Translations under genes and position numbers: made by a program
Shown: positions 33,039 to 45,415 of the stretch, one piece after another
Layout: each line of letters begins with the position of its first letter
Numbering within the stretch: the stretch's first letter is position 1
Notes under the pieces: generated by a model
Told to the model about the DNA's origin: nothing
What the model saw: the letters and a program-made list of their open reading frames with translations, nothing else
Databases searched by the model: none
NCBI GenBank assembly: GCA_019915015.1
Contig: JAHBBC010000016.1
Location: forward strand, 868,001-932,000
Reading direction: 5' to 3'
Source: Auriscalpium vulgare
Lineage: Eukaryota; Basidiomycota; Agaricomycetes; Russulales; Auriscalpiaceae
Length of the DNA: 64,000 nucleotides

Positions 33039-35102
33039 ATGTGGCTCACCAAGTCAGCTTCAGGCCTTCTTCTGGCCGCGCGCGTTGCTCTCGCCTCCAA
33101 GTCCAATGTGGTCGACGTTGGCTACGCCAAGTATCTGGGGAACCAGTCTTATCCAAACACTGTCGCCTACCTTGGAGTTCCTTACGCGGAGCCTCCATTG
33201 GGACACTTTCGATTCCGGGCGCCTGTGCAGCTGAATACGTCCCGCGTGGCTGCGTTGGCGCAAGGTAAGGCCGTGGACGCGACGCAGTATCCGGATTTTT
33301 GCATTCAAGGCAGCACCGGAAGTGAGTTGACCTGAAGTATCCAGATTGTCCGACTAACACGATGCGATGATGGTCAGATGGGGACGCCGGAGGAGCGGGA
33401 AGTGAGGATTGTCTCAAAGTGAATGTCTACACTCCCGCGGGCGCACACAAGGGCAGCAATTGTGAGTGTTTCGCTCACTTCTCCAAATGACTGAGGATAT
33501 GACGATGGATCGCAATAGTACCTGTTCTGGTCTACATACACGGTGGAGGTGAGTTCTCAGTCGACACAAGCCACGGATGTCCTGACGCGTCTCAAAGGGT
33601 ATTATTATGGCAACCCCCGAAACTGGCCATTCGATCATTGGATTCATCAGAGTCCTAACGTCGTCATCGTCTCCGTCTATTATCGTCTCGACTCTTTCGG
33701 CTTCCTTGCGACACCCGAACTTACCAACTCTGCAAATGGGGACCTCAATGCTGGCTTCCAAGATCAGATTCGAGCCTTGCGCTGGGTCAAACAATACATC
33801 TCGGCTTTCGGAGGAAACCCTTCCCGAGTGACTATCAACGGCGAGAGCGCCGGCGGGTCGTCGGTTGAGCTGCATCTGGTAGCCCGTGAGACGGAGCAGT
33901 TGTTTTCCGGTGCTATCGCACAGAGCGTGTACCGGACGCCCGTGCCCACCCCGCAGCAGCAAGTCGTGAGTACAGGTGTCAATTTTCATTTTTGCGCGTG
34001 TTACCCTCTTCACAGCCATTGTTCGAATTCTACGCCGCGAGCGCGGGCTGTGGATCCGGTTCCGTGACCGACAAGTTGTCGTGCCTGCGCGGCGCATCTG
34101 TCAGCGCTCTTGCTCGGGCGCAGGATAGTGCGTCGTTCGGATCATTGTAGGTGTCTCTTTTCGTTGACCCTCGGAACGTCTCACGCGAATGTTCTCTAGC
34201 ACAGGCGCATATAATGCATTCCATCCCGTGATAGATGGGAAAGTCATCACAGAGTACCCTTCGCTGTCAGTATTGCAAGGCAATTTCCGCAGCGTTCCCT
34301 TGATTGTTGGGTATGTTGCCGGTGTTCCCGATCGGAGCCCGCTCGCTAATGTACAACAGCGCAACGTCCAATGAGACACTTTCCGGACCTGCGACTGACA
34401 TCGCGACGCCGCTGAAACGGTTCTTTCCCGGCCTTTCAAATTCTTCTTTGCAGCAATTCGTCGAAGTATATCCTGTCAGCGACTTCGGCGGTGATGTGGT
34501 CGTGCAGCAGGAAGTCGCCACTGGGGAGTCAGAATTGAAATGTGCAGTATGTCACCCGAGTCGCATGACCCCACTCGTACAAGTTGAATTGATAGTCATT
34601 GATACGTATCAGCGGACCATCATGGGCGAGGCTTGGGCGCGGCGCACATCCATCTTCACGTACCGGTATAACCAAGCGAATCCAACCGGTTCCAATCCCA
34701 CCGTTGTTGGTCACGCTGCTGAGAACTGGATGATGTTCTTGGGCACAAATACGGGGTTCGTTTGTCCGGTCTTGTTCCTCTTATGTCAACTCTTCTGAAC
34801 ACAAGGGTAGGGCCAATGGTACAACAACATTCACCCCGCAGAACGCGATACAGAGCGCCTTTGCCCGAGAACTTATCGCCTATTGGCTCTCCTTTGTGCG
34901 TTCGAGCGACCCCAATACATTCAAGCTCACGCAGTCGCCCGTGTGGCCGCTGTACACATCGGGTCGGAAATCTCGCATCGTTCTTCAAGAGGTGCCGGCA
35001 GGCTCGACCGCGGGAAGTGGAAGTTACGTTGAAGCCGAACCGGCGAAAGAGAACGCACGCTGCCACTTCGTTGCTAGCAAGGTGTTAGAGGAGCAGAATT
35101 GA
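33039..35102 (+). CDS. secreted type-B carboxylesterase/lipase
   Basis: Nine exons: 33039-33321, 33378-33461, 33519-33548, 33598-33965, 34016-34146, 34200-34310, 34360-34546, 34613-34755, 34811-35102 (542 aa). The N-terminus MWLTKSASGLLLAARVALAS is a signal peptide. Family markers: YLGVPYAEPPLGHFRF, SEDCLKVNVYTP, VYIHGGGY (oxyanion hole), YYRLDSFGFL, and TINGESAGGSS with nucleophile Ser216 in GESAGG. The catalytic His is probably in VVGHAAENWMMFLG. These enzymes hydrolyse carboxylic esters outside the cell (lipids, xenobiotics); the substrate here is not predictable. The exon 3 of 30 nt is confirmed by joining GG-GYYYGNPRNW. Start chosen with the TATA box position; 32979 would add 20 hydrophobic residues. 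Confidence 0.87.
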
Positions 35103-36111
35103 TTGACATTTTGCCTCGAATTAGCGGTGTCGAGACCCGGTCTCATGGGATCAAGAATCCGAGTACTGAAAATCCGACCACGTACGATGATCGCTTTAGA
35201 TGATCCCTTTGTGAAGCCGTTCTTTTAAGGCTATTTGGCGCCCGCGCGAAGCTCAACGGCCAGTCACTTAGTCAGACCAACACGCTTCGCCTTCTTCTGC
35301 ACGGGAGGACTTCTACTGTGCGGTAGAACGTACCCTGGAAGAGCAAGTGAGCTGTCCTTTTTGAGTCCCGCGCCCTGCCATTGCGCTGATTGACATCATG
35401 ATCCAGCTTTCTTGGGCGTTTTCCGCTGGCAACGCGAGCCTAGGTCGTGCCGCAGTGCCGTCGGAACAGTCACTGCACTGCCCAGTGTGGAACAACGGCT
35501 CACGAACACGCGAAGCTCGGAGCTCGAGAACTTAAGCTTTGTGGCTTCCGCAGTATTTTGAGAGAATCCACTTGTAAGCGCCGGTCGGCCGTATCTCACT
35601 CGCTGTGTCACCGGGGGGTCTCTGACTACCGAGACAGAGGACTCCTTGTTCTGCAAGCAGTCCATCTGCAGTGACAGTCTCCCTCTTCCATTCACTCCAG
35701 CTCTCACTTCGTCCACAGACACAGGCAGTGTGAGGCACCGCGATGTGTTACCAGGCTCATCTCGGCAGGTGCGCCGTGACATGTCCTGAAATGACTCCCA
35801 TCTGACTGGAGCAGTGTCGCGGTGACATACACACACGATGGGGCCGCGTCCCGTGCGGTGCGCTAATTGCCATTGCCACCATCTGTTATATCAGGGAATC
35901 TGCCATTCGCACAGTGAGTCCTATCCTCGTGCTCTGATGGGAATTTCATATCTTCATTTGACTTCCTGGGCCGCCCGTCCCGGCTCTCCGCAGATTTCAT
36001 CACCCAGACTCGCTTTTGGGTTCGCCCGGTAGGTTAAAAGGGCCAGGAGGAGCGCGTTAGTGTCCGTCATCGAACATCCTCCACCAAGGTCTGCCACCGC
36101 AAGTATCATAT
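35103..36111. other. gene-free intergenic region
   Basis: About 1 kb between two plus-strand genes for secreted hydrolases. I found no gene on either strand; short open frames lack protein character. It should contain the promoter of the S41 protease gene. Confidence 0.45.
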
Positions 36112-39027
36112 ATGCTCGCTATGCGCTCTTTCGCCCCTACTCTTTCCACCCTCTTCCTTGCTTTGTCCATCACGTCCACCGCCGATGGTCACAAACGTGC
36201 GGACCCTTGCGCTCAGATTGCTGGTGGTCTCTTCGCGGCACCCGCTGAGCTCAAGCCCTGTCTGAAGTCTTTCCCTTTCAATGAAACTTTGCGCCAAAAT
36301 GTCATCAACGTGGTGTCGGGCGTGTTTGACTTCTTTACTTTCGAGGACTTCTATCTTAATTCCCCGCCGCCGTTCCAAGAGTCGACGGTGGACATCCGCG
36401 CCGAGCTGTCCAGGATTAGTACCCAGATATACGAGGTCGGTCTTTCTCTCTGTTCGATACCTAGAAGCGTGCTGAGAGTCGAGTTATACAGACGGATTAT
36501 GACTTCAATTTAGACCTCTACAACTTCGTGAATAGGTTGAATGACGGGCACACACGTAGTTCATTCAACTGCGCTCGATGTGCATCACTCTGACGTGCAT
36601 TTCCAGAATGGACACCCAATTGTTACGCGACCTGGGAAAACCTCCTGCCTACTCCGATTGTCTCCCTCGAAGTGGACGGGACTGAAAGCGTCTACATCGC
36701 TCCCGATTCAGTCGCGTTCATCAACCTGGTGCCCTCGGGTTTCGCGTCCTTCTACGCTTCGATTAACTTCGATTGGCAACGCCTTGCCGGCGCCCGCGTC
36801 CTAAAAATAGAAGGCCAGGATCCGTATGACTACGTCGACTTCATCGCGGACACGGTGACAGGCAACTTCCTGGACCACGGCGTGCGCGTCAACAGCGTCT
36901 TTAGCAGCTACAGGCTGTCTGGCTCGGCGTTCTCGCAACGGTTCGGGGACTTGGCCGGCCAGCTTTTCTCGCCGGCGGAGAACATCACGTTCACCCTCGT
37001 TCCTGCGGAGTCGAGTACACCGGAGAACGTCACAGTGCCATTCCTGTCGACGTTCATGGGCGATCAATTCACCGACAGCGCCTCCTAGTGAGTGGGACCT
37101 CGGCTTCTCTGGGCCTGCGCCTATTGCTAATTGTGTGTCCAGTTGGGAGAACAACTGCGCAGCGAACAGCGGAACCAATGGTGTCGACAGGCGTTTAGGC
37201 TCTAATCTCCACGGCTCGCCTGCTCGTGCTCTGCCAGTTGCGGTGGGCCGCATGCCCTCCAGCGCCATTGGCTTGCCGGCTCCATTCCAGCCTTCCTTAC
37301 CTCCTGTGGTCCCAAGTGCAGATGTCATGCGTACCTACCTCCTTCCCGATGGCAAGACTGGGGTGGTGAGTAAATCTCATAGAGAATCGCACTGTGCGCC
37401 TTCTGACTGGGCCCATCCTTGTTAAGATATTTGTCGGATCTTTCCTGGACGACGTCGACCAATTCCAAATCGACGTCCAGAATGCTGTGACTTCTCTGAA
37501 GAGCTCCGGTGCAACGCGCCTTCTAATTGATCTCACCAACAACTTAGGTAAGTAGTCGCACTAGCCATCTGCCTCGTGTACTCAGACGTCTTTAAGGTGG
37601 TACGGTCTGTCTTGGAATATTCTTGCACCAGTATCTGGCGGGGTCGAGCTTTGGGTATTCGTGAGTACACTTGCTTCACTTCCTTCGGCAATTAATCAAA
37701 ATTTCACTATGGCCATAGGGGGTTCAACAGTGCCGTACGAGCAAATCCGCTCGCACAAAAAATAGTAGCGGCCGATATCGCCCATAGGATCACACAAGAT
37801 GTTTCGTTCTACGCACCGGATCAGTGTATGTGTTCCTTGGATTGTTAGGAATGTTGATATGAACCGGGCGTAAATTAGGGACCTTTGTCAACAATACCGT
37901 GCTACCCGATGACTTCAACTTCGTCTCCCCTGCGGAGGGTGTGACGATCAATGGACAGGTTGATCCCACATCTCGGAGACTTCGAGTTCGTGTCGATTTT
38001 CCCCTCCTCCGGTTTGCGCCTCACGCCGTCTATAGGATATCTGCTCCTTCAGTGTTCCTATTCCGGAGTCCCCTCCTTTCGAACTCACGTACGTATCTAA
38101 GCATTACATTTTAGCGTCGATCTGCGCCTCATCATCTCTATCAGGAATGTTGCAATAGGTAGACAACGGACCTTCAATAATTTTGGCCGCTGACGGCTTC
38201 TTCATAGTGAGCAACGGCAATTGCGCTTCCACGTGTGCCATGTTCAGCACCGGCATGTACGAACGCCACAATACAACCATCGCCGTCTTTGGTGGGAAGC
38301 CCGGCGAGAGTATGGAGTTCAAAGGTGCTTCAACCAGCAATAACGCGAGTAGGTTACATGCTAACGCCTTTGAAGGCATGGCCGGTAACCAAGTTTTGGA
38401 ATGGACGGACCTTGACTCTGAAATTAAGACGGCGGGCTTGAAAGACGTACGTGCCCTAGCCTCTCTTCTTGAGATGATCGACTGAAAAGAACCTGTCCCA
38501 GGACTCCCTCGCGCCACCTGATCTGTGAGTATTCCGTCTTCTGCGCATCACCACGGTCTTGACAGCATTCTGCAGGCTAGTCTCCGCAAACATGCGGTAA
38601 GTCTACGATTCATAGTGAACCGAGCCCTTCTAACAGCGCTCGCGTAGCCATAATTGGCGCACCGGTGAGTTCCTGCACACGCGTCTTCTGCGTTATTCCA
38701 TCTTCTGAGCTTCGTGTTCATCTAGCGTACAGCTTCTTGGAAGAAGACACGCCCATCGGTATGTCTCGTCCTGGTCTCGCTCGATTCGCTTACCGTTGAC
38801 TGATTTCAAATGGCAGCCTATCGCTCGGAGCTGCCTCAGCGTGAGTGGATTTGCGACCCACCCGGCATCGCTTGGCGTCTCTGACCGGCCCACAGTCCGA
38901 TTCCCCTACACCTTGAAGACGTACAATGACCCGCAGAACCTGTGGATCTTCGCGTAAGCTTCTTCTTTCCAAGAATCGACAGCACGACTGAGAGCGCACG
39001 CACAGTGCTCAGCAGATCTTCGGGTGA
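36112..39027 (+). CDS. secreted S41-family peptidase
   Basis: Seventeen exons: 36112-36435, 36492-36555, 36607-37087, 37143-37365, 37427-37547, 37597-37660, 37719-37825, 37879-37985, 38036-38092, 38159-38446, 38502-38524, 38576-38596, 38648-38664, 38726-38758, 38817-38840, 38896-38953, 39006-39027 (677 aa). The N-terminus (MRSFAPTLSTLFLALSITST) is a signal peptide; ATGs at 36112 and 36121 are equivalent. S41 (tail-specific protease/CPAF-like) markers: NRLNDGHT near residue 125, IFVGSFLDDVDQF, RLLIDLTNNLGG, and IVSNGNCASTCAMF around residue 540, whose Ser is the probable nucleophile. The end NMRHNWRTAYSFLEEDTPI and RFPYTLKTYNDPQNLWIF is typical of fungal members. Last exons are tiny (17-33 nt) but each keeps the frame and rebuilds conserved residues. 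Substrate unknown. Confidence 0.85.
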
Positions 39028-39705
39028 TTTGAATGTTCGAACGAATCTCTCAGTGCTCTGCTAAACCCATGACAAACATTACCTACATCTATGACTGACT
39101 ATGGCGCATTTAAATGTGGGCATCTCTGCGGGACTATGGTATGGGTGGGATTGCGCACTAATACTGTAATCAGTTGGTTTGTGAATGATGATACGCAATC
39201 CTTGTAGCAATCGCCGCATTGGCTCGTGGATCCTGATTTATGTAGTGACTCCAGACCCGTCTAGCTAGCTAGATAGCTAGACGGGTCTGGAGATCTATCT
39301 CCACTGTCCAGACAGGAGACCGTACCCTCCCGGCTGTGCGTGCCGCGGCGGAGCACCAGTAAAGCATCGAGTCGCCTCGAGGTCGGGCCCAGACAATGCG
39401 TTCACCGGTGAGCGTGGCAACTCGGGGAAGGTACTAGTTAGGTAGCTTGCAAGATATGCTGCAGCAGAGCTGAGAGGCGGCGCAAATATGCACGCAGTGA
39501 GGCTCATTGACGCTGTAGATTGAGTTTCTCGCGAGCGCGAGAGCCGGAGGACTCGAGAGGGAGAGGCATTCGCATCGGATCCGATTGACGTCAGGACCGG
39601 ACGGGACGGAGCGGTCGGAACGGCGTGCTCATAAACTCGCGTCTCTTCACGTCCGCGCCCACCGCCTCTTCGCTCTCCTCTTCCTCTCAACCGCGATCCT
39701 TCATC
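39028..39705. other. intergenic region upstream of fba1
   Basis: About 680 bp. The left half is AT-rich 3' UTR; a perfect inverted repeat lies at 39249-39292; the right half is the fba1 promoter and leader, GC-rich with a pyrimidine-rich stretch just before the ATG. No coding sequence found. Confidence 0.5.
39249..39292. repeat. perfect 19-bp inverted repeat with 6-nt loop
   Basis: Left arm 39249-39267 (CTCCAGACCCGTCTAGCTA), loop 39268-39273 (GCTAGA), right arm 39274-39292 is its exact reverse complement. The inner part is made of CTAG/TAGC steps. It sits about 220 bp after the S41 peptidase stop and 410 bp before the fba1 ATG, so it could form a hairpin in DNA or in a read-through transcript. 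Confidence 0.9.
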
Positions 39706-41391
39706 ATGGGTGTCCTCGACGTTGTTCCTGTAAGCAGTCTTTTCTGACGCTCGATGGTCCTGCTTTTCACGTCGGTGAGCGCAGGCGGGTGTCCTGACGG
39801 GCGACAATGTCCGCAAGCTCTTCGAATACGCCAAACAAAACAACGTATGTGCTCCCTGATGTTTGCTCCTCGCATGGCTAAGATCACCCCACTTTCCCTC
39901 GCCATCGGAAGTTCGCCATCCCCGTAAGTCTGCGTGACTGCGTTTATCGATTTCAAAGCTGATGCTTCATCTGCAGGCCATCGTGAGTTCGACAGAGCGC
40001 CTTTCCCTAGCGGACGATGACTCTAGCTCCATATCAGAACGTTACTTCCTCCTCTGTAGCGAATGCCGTGCTTGAGGCTGCTCGGTAAGTACCCTATGGC
40101 CCATAGTGCTAGCATCTAACCATATCTTCGCAGCGATATCAAGTCGCCCATCATCCTGCAGGTGTCGCAAGGGGGTGCTGCCTACTTCGGCGGCAAGGGC
40201 CTTGCCAATGACAAGCAGCAAGCGTCCATTATTGGCGCCATCGCCGCAGCGCACCACATCAGGACGGTCGCAAAAATTTACGGCGTGTACGTGGTGTTCT
40301 GCAAACTCCGCATACGCGCATCGCCGATATGAGTCTTTTTCTAGCCCCGTCGTCCTACACTCCGATCATTGTGCGAAGAAGCTCCTGCCATGGTTCGATG
40401 GAATGCTCGCCGCGGACGAGGAGTACTTCAAGCAGCACCAAGAGCCGCTGTTCTCCTCGCACATGCTCGATCTTTCCGAGGAGCCCAAGGATAAGAACAT
40501 TGCGACATGTGCGCAGTACTTCAAGCGCATGGCCCCGCTTGGCCTTTGGCTTGAGATGGAGATCGGCATTACCGGTGGAGAGGAGGACGGTGTGGATAAC
40601 ACCGGCGTCGACAATAACAGCTTGTACACTCAACCGGAGGACGTATACGATGTCTACGAGACGCTCAGCAAGATCGGGCCCAACTTCAGCATCGCCGCGG
40701 CGTTCGGCAACGTGCACGGTGTCTACAAGTCTGGCAACGTTAGGCTGCACCCGGAGCTCTTGGCGAAGCACCAGGCCTTCACCAAGGAGAAGACGGGTTC
40801 CAAAGCCGATCAACCTCTGTAGGAAAGATTCGCAAGATAGCTCCCGCTCCAAGCTGAATGCTGTCTTAGGTTCCTTGTATTCCACGGCGGTTCCGGATCG
40901 ACGAAGGAGGAGATCAAGACTGCCGTCGGCAATGGTGTCGTCAAGATGAATGTCGACACTGGTGAGCATTCCGGCCATCTTCCATACGTATGTCGCTCAA
41001 AAATGCAACACAGACACTCAATTTGCGTACTTGGCGGGTATCAGGGTATGTCCTATAAGGGTTTGGTGCCATTCTCGATCATCTGCTCACCGAGTGCTAC
41101 TAGGACTTTGTCTTGACCAAGAAGGATTATCTCCTTTCTCAGGTCGGAAACCCCGAAGGCGCGGACAAGCCCAACAAGAAGGTAAGCATGCTCTCGCTAT
41201 CTACGTCGCCCTATGCCTGATCCAGTGTTCCCAGTTCTACGATCCCCGTGTCTGGGTGCGCGAGGGTGAGAAAACCTTGTCGGCGCGTGTCAAGGAAGCC
41301 TGCACGGATCTGGGCAATGTCGGTATGTATATTCACGTGCTCGTTGGATTTCTCTTCTCTGGTGCTGACTGCCTTGCAAGATCGCCTGTAG
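39706..41391 (+). CDS. fba1: class II fructose-bisphosphate aldolase
   Basis: Twelve exons: 39706-39729, 39785-39844, 39912-39923, 39977-39982, 40038-40084, 40134-40286, 40345-40818, 40870-40961, 41014-41045, 41104-41181, 41235-41322, 41381-41391 (358 aa). This is the zinc-dependent fungal aldolase that cleaves fructose-1,6-bisphosphate to DHAP and GAP in glycolysis and runs the reverse in gluconeogenesis. Signatures: MGVLDVVPAGVLTGDNVRKL, NNFAIPAINVTSSSV, VPVVLHSDHCAKK (Zn-binding His), LEMEIGITGGEEDGVDNTGV, SIAAAFGNVHGVYKSGNV and FLVFHGGSGSTKEE. Exons 3 and 4 are only 12 nt (FAIP) and 6 nt (Ala-Ile); both are needed to rebuild the conserved NNFAIPAINVTSS. The ending GNVDRL comes from an 11-nt last exon. 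Length matches the family (about 360 aa). Confidence 0.95.
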
Positions 41392-41731
41392 AAGCATGTT
41401 GCACCCCTCCTTCAATAAGTCATGAAACGGACAACCTGAGATGTAAGTTGAGTGAACAGTTGCGAATGAAGTTTACTCTTGTTGTAGCTCTGTCTTTGTT
41501 ACTTATGTATAGTTCATGGAACCCAAGGAATGTTTGTTCTAGACCAAGGCCATCGTTGTTTCGGACATCGCTCGATGTGAACCGCATCAGACACGAAGTG
41601 CATGCATGCCGCTAAGCGAGTACAAGCGAGCATTTCGCCTTTGATGTGATGAGGGGTGCTCAATAGCACGTCCTACTATGCAAAGGAAAAAAAAGAACAG
41701 GATGATGCGGGATTGTCTGCCTTGAAAATGC
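41392..41731. other. convergent intergenic region
   Basis: 340 bp between the fba1 and bms1 stop codons. AT-rich with an A-run near 41688; holds both 3' ends, nothing else seen. Confidence 0.5.
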
Positions 41732-44700
41732 TCATGTCTTCCGTCGCTTCCGACTGCCACCCTCCTCTTTCTCTGCCTCCCTCTTGCTCTTGATACCCGC
41801 TACCCGCATATGCTCCTTCCGCTCCTCCCTCTTCTTCTCGTTCTTCCTCTCCTCGTCCTTCTCGACCTTCTTCTTCCGCACCTCCTTCCTCTCGTGCTGC
41901 TTCTCCCTTCTCCGCACAACCTGGTCCTTCCTGATCGCGCGGATCTGCTGCATCACAGCAAGCGCTTTCTTTTCCTCAGGCTCGAGCACGACAGCACGTT
42001 TTTGGAGGTACGTTGCACGGTGCTGGGGCTTCATCAACTTTGGCTTGCTCGCGTACGGGAGCGAAGCCTGCAGTTTGCGCGGGACCTTGAGCGGATTGAA
42101 GCGCCGGCCGGGCCGTTCCACGGGCTTGTAGGTTGAGTTTACGTTTGAGGGCGCGGAGAGGCCTTCTTCGCGCCGCACCTGACCTGTGAGGCGCATGCCG
42201 GACCAGTCCGTATTTGTTGATAAGAGTAGCGAAGTAATAGGATTGTAGAATTTTCGAGGTTGTATTGAGTACCATGCGCGAAGGAAGATCAAGTCTGCGA
42301 ATAGCACTCGCAGTCAGCGTCGTGTGTCTGTTGAGATGAGACTATCGTACCACTCATGAGCACCTTGTCTTCGAAAGTCGCTCGAAATGCGCCGTCTGGT
42401 TTCGGCAATGCCTTCTTGACTTGTCCTCTTATACCGGACACCGTACGGATATTGGCGCCTTCGAACTTCGCGACCTCTAACGCGCTTGTGAACATGTCCT
42501 TGATGAAGGCCGTATTCTTGAATATCTTGTAAGGAACGCCAGTCAGCTTCAGCTTCTTCACGATCTTCGCGGACCGGTCGATGTCAAGAACGACGCCTGT
42601 CGCGGAGATGCGGAAGGCAGCCGTCTCAGTGCCGAGGGAATTGAACGCGCAAAAGCCCGTGTTCGGCAAAGCAACGGGTCCATAAAATGTCGCGTAGCAG
42701 TGCATATGCTCTGGGGTGTACTTCAGCATGCGCATCCGGATCGAGTGGTCATCCAGTGAATATATTGGCACAGTCTGGAAGCGGCGCCACCCTAGGCTGA
42801 AGATGAGTGGGTCATTCGTCTTGAGGGTGCGCGTGTACCACCGGTGCCTCTTGATGCGCACCTGCACGAATCCGAAGCGTTCCTCTGCAGGAAGTAGCCC
42901 GCCGACGATTAGCGGGCGGCGCGGGTCGAAGTGCTCGACCATTTCACATGGCACGTCTGCGAACTCGATGCGCACATACAGGCCCGGGCGGTGGCCCTCC
43001 ACCAATGCGCGTGTCTCCGCGTCGACGTTGGCGAACTCGGCTCGGTTCAGCTCCTGCTGGCGTGCAATCTCGTCCTTCTTCTCATCGTAGAAGTCCTGCT
43101 TGGCGCTCTCTGGGTCGTCATACTGCTCGTCGAATTTCCGCTTGAGGGCCTCCTTCTTGGCCGCAAGCGCGGCCTTCGGGTCCTGGGCACGAGGCGTGTT
43201 CTCTCTGTCTTCGCCCTCGCTCGCCTCCAGGTCCTCGTATTCGCCACCGCCCTCGGCGTCCTCGTACTCTGCCTCGTCACCCACATCGTCTCCGCCGGTG
43301 ATGAACAGATGTCGTATCGAGTCTAAGAGCTCCTCGTCCTCCCACTGCTTCAGCTCGTCAATCGGAACAAGATCCTTCGTCCGATCCAAGGCCTCGGCGT
43401 CATCAGTGGCATTCTTCACGGTGAATAGTTCGTCGTCTTCGTCTGGCTGGTCATCCGCAGTCGTCGAATTTCCTCGTAGGATGTCTGCCGGAGTCGTGTT
43501 ATTCGAGTAAATCAGCTTCGTCCAGTCTCTCCGCTTTGTCCGCTTGGAAGAGAGCTCGAACGCCTCGGCCGCACGTTCGGCAAGGTTGGCCTTCCACTTC
43601 ACGTCGCCATCTTCGTCGTCTGGGTCGCTCGATATGTCTGCGTCCTCATCTTCGTCATTGAACCGCACTCTTCTTCCTGCAGCGTTGTCATCATCTTCAT
43701 CCATTTCCGAATCGCTGTCGGCATAGGCAACGCCGCTGCCACCAGCGGCTCGTGCACCTGATAGCTTCGCTGTCGAGCGTTGCACGACTCTGTGCGTCGA
43801 CCGTCCTGTGTTGGACAGCTCGGTGTCATCGTCGGCATTCATCCATTCGGCATCGTCAAGCTCCGAGCCACTCTCCATTTCATCGTCCTCATCCTCTCCG
43901 CCTTCGTCCTCGCTATCGTCATAGTCCTCTTGGTCACTGTCTTGGTGATCGAATCCACCCGAGGAAGGGCCTACAGTGATGGAGTTCAATGAGGAGCCGA
44001 GAAGTTGTATGTGGCTGCGTGCGACGACATCTTCCAAGGTTTCGTCCACGTCTTGGAGGTCCATAACCATTTGCTCTCCTTCGCCTTGGGGAACTGTGAC
44101 TTGGTCTGAGACTGACATTAATAAGAGAGTACACTCCACGCACCGTCCGTACTGCCTCGCGTAAAGCTCCCGGGCACATTCACCCAAACGGCATCCTTGT
44201 CGTAAATGACACCACCGACGTCGCTCATAGGCGCATGGATGAGCAATTTCTTCTTCTCGCTCAGCTTCCTCCTCTTCTCCGACTCTGCATTCGGCAGCGG
44301 ACATGGGTCGCTCAAGGCAGATACACTCGCCATATCCAAATCGCCCACGCCGGGAATATGAACCTTCATCCCCATGCGTAGGTTTGTCCCTCTGAGATAC
44401 CCGTACACAGTGACTGTCCGGTCGCATTTACCTTTCGAGAGCCGGATCTCCTCACGCGCGGTAAGGTCTTCGAAGCGGTCTGCGAGCAGGTAGGGGTGCT
44501 GGTTGCGGAACACGAGTGGTCGAAACTTCATTACACTGATGAAGCGCGACAAATTGAGTATTTCGGTGTCGGGATAGCGGCCATTTAGCACGCCAGAAAG
44601 ATAGAAGAGCTTAGCGCCCTGGTATATCTCGGTCCAGAAACGCTTTTTGAGTGCCTTCTTGGTTGCGCGTAAAGTTGCAGCTTTTTTTATTAGGTCCAGG

Positions 44701-45336
44701 TGAGTTAGAACGCCGATGACTTTTGGAAAGCCGTGCGACTGCAGCACATTGAGAAACTCAAAAGTTTCCTGAGTGCCTCATACGTGAGCAGGCTGCAGTG
44801 CCAGAGCTAGAGAGAACGCACCATCTCGAATCCAAAGGACCCGTCGATCATGAGCAACACAAGGTCAGCTACCTTGCCAAGGTCAAGCATCGAGTTGAGA
44901 TCATTGTTGCATTCAATGAATGTCAAGCGTCGTTTCTTTCCGCTGACGACGGTGACAGGACCTCGTATATCGCTGAGTGTTTGCTTTGTGTACCGCCGCA
45001 CGAGACTCTTGATGAGCGTGGTCTTGCCGACACCAGGCGGCCCGACGATGGCGATGACGACTGGAGGAGGGTCTTCTTCAGGTGTGCGATCGACAAGGGG
45101 GACATGAAGACGCGTCTGGTCCTTCTCTGCGGTACGGCGGCCTTGTCTCTCTGCTCGACGACCTGACTTGGGGGCGAATGCCTGCAGGACGGGTTTACAT
45201 ACATCGATGAGGTGCGACAATGGTCACGCACTTTCTCGTTGAAGCCACTCTGTTTCTCCTTCCCTTTTCCCTTCTTGTCAACTTTCCGACCGGACTGTGC
45301 GGTATGGTGAGCCTTGTGTGGCCTGTCCTCAGACAT
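41732..45336 (-). CDS. bms1: ribosome biogenesis GTPase BMS1
   Basis: Five exons: 45336-45232, 45181-44822, 44768-44144, 44099-42351, 42294-41732 (1133 aa). BMS1 is a nucleolar GTPase of the 90S pre-ribosome that works with Rcl1 in 18S rRNA maturation. Visible parts: MSEDRPHKAHHTAQSGRKVD start, P-loop GPPGVGKTT at residues 82-90, IGVLTHLD (G4-type), the KCDRTVTVYGYLRGTNLRMG strand region, a long acidic Asp/Glu/Ser linker (about 380-600), the conserved PGLYVRIEF...VQVRIKRHRWYTRTLKTNDPL and FPLPNTGF-like block, AWYSIQPRKFYNPI, and a Lys/Arg-rich coiled tail ending SRKRRKT. The 44-nt third intron is the shortest, but its removal keeps the frame. Length agrees with yeast Bms1 (about 1180 aa). A telomere-like AAACCCTAAA element lies 80 bp upstream of the ATG. 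Confidence 0.94.
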
Positions 45337-45415
45337 AGCGTGCGATTTGAAGAGTTTTCAATTCGTTCGGCCGCGTTCCGACAGCGGCGGCCCGCCTCGG
45401 CCCGCAGGCATCGGG

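Noticed and set aside
35270..35320. Minus-strand reading VQKKAKRVGLTK followed by a stop, like a ribosomal protein C-terminus
   Set aside because: No upstream exon with a matching family sequence could be found on that strand; probably chance.
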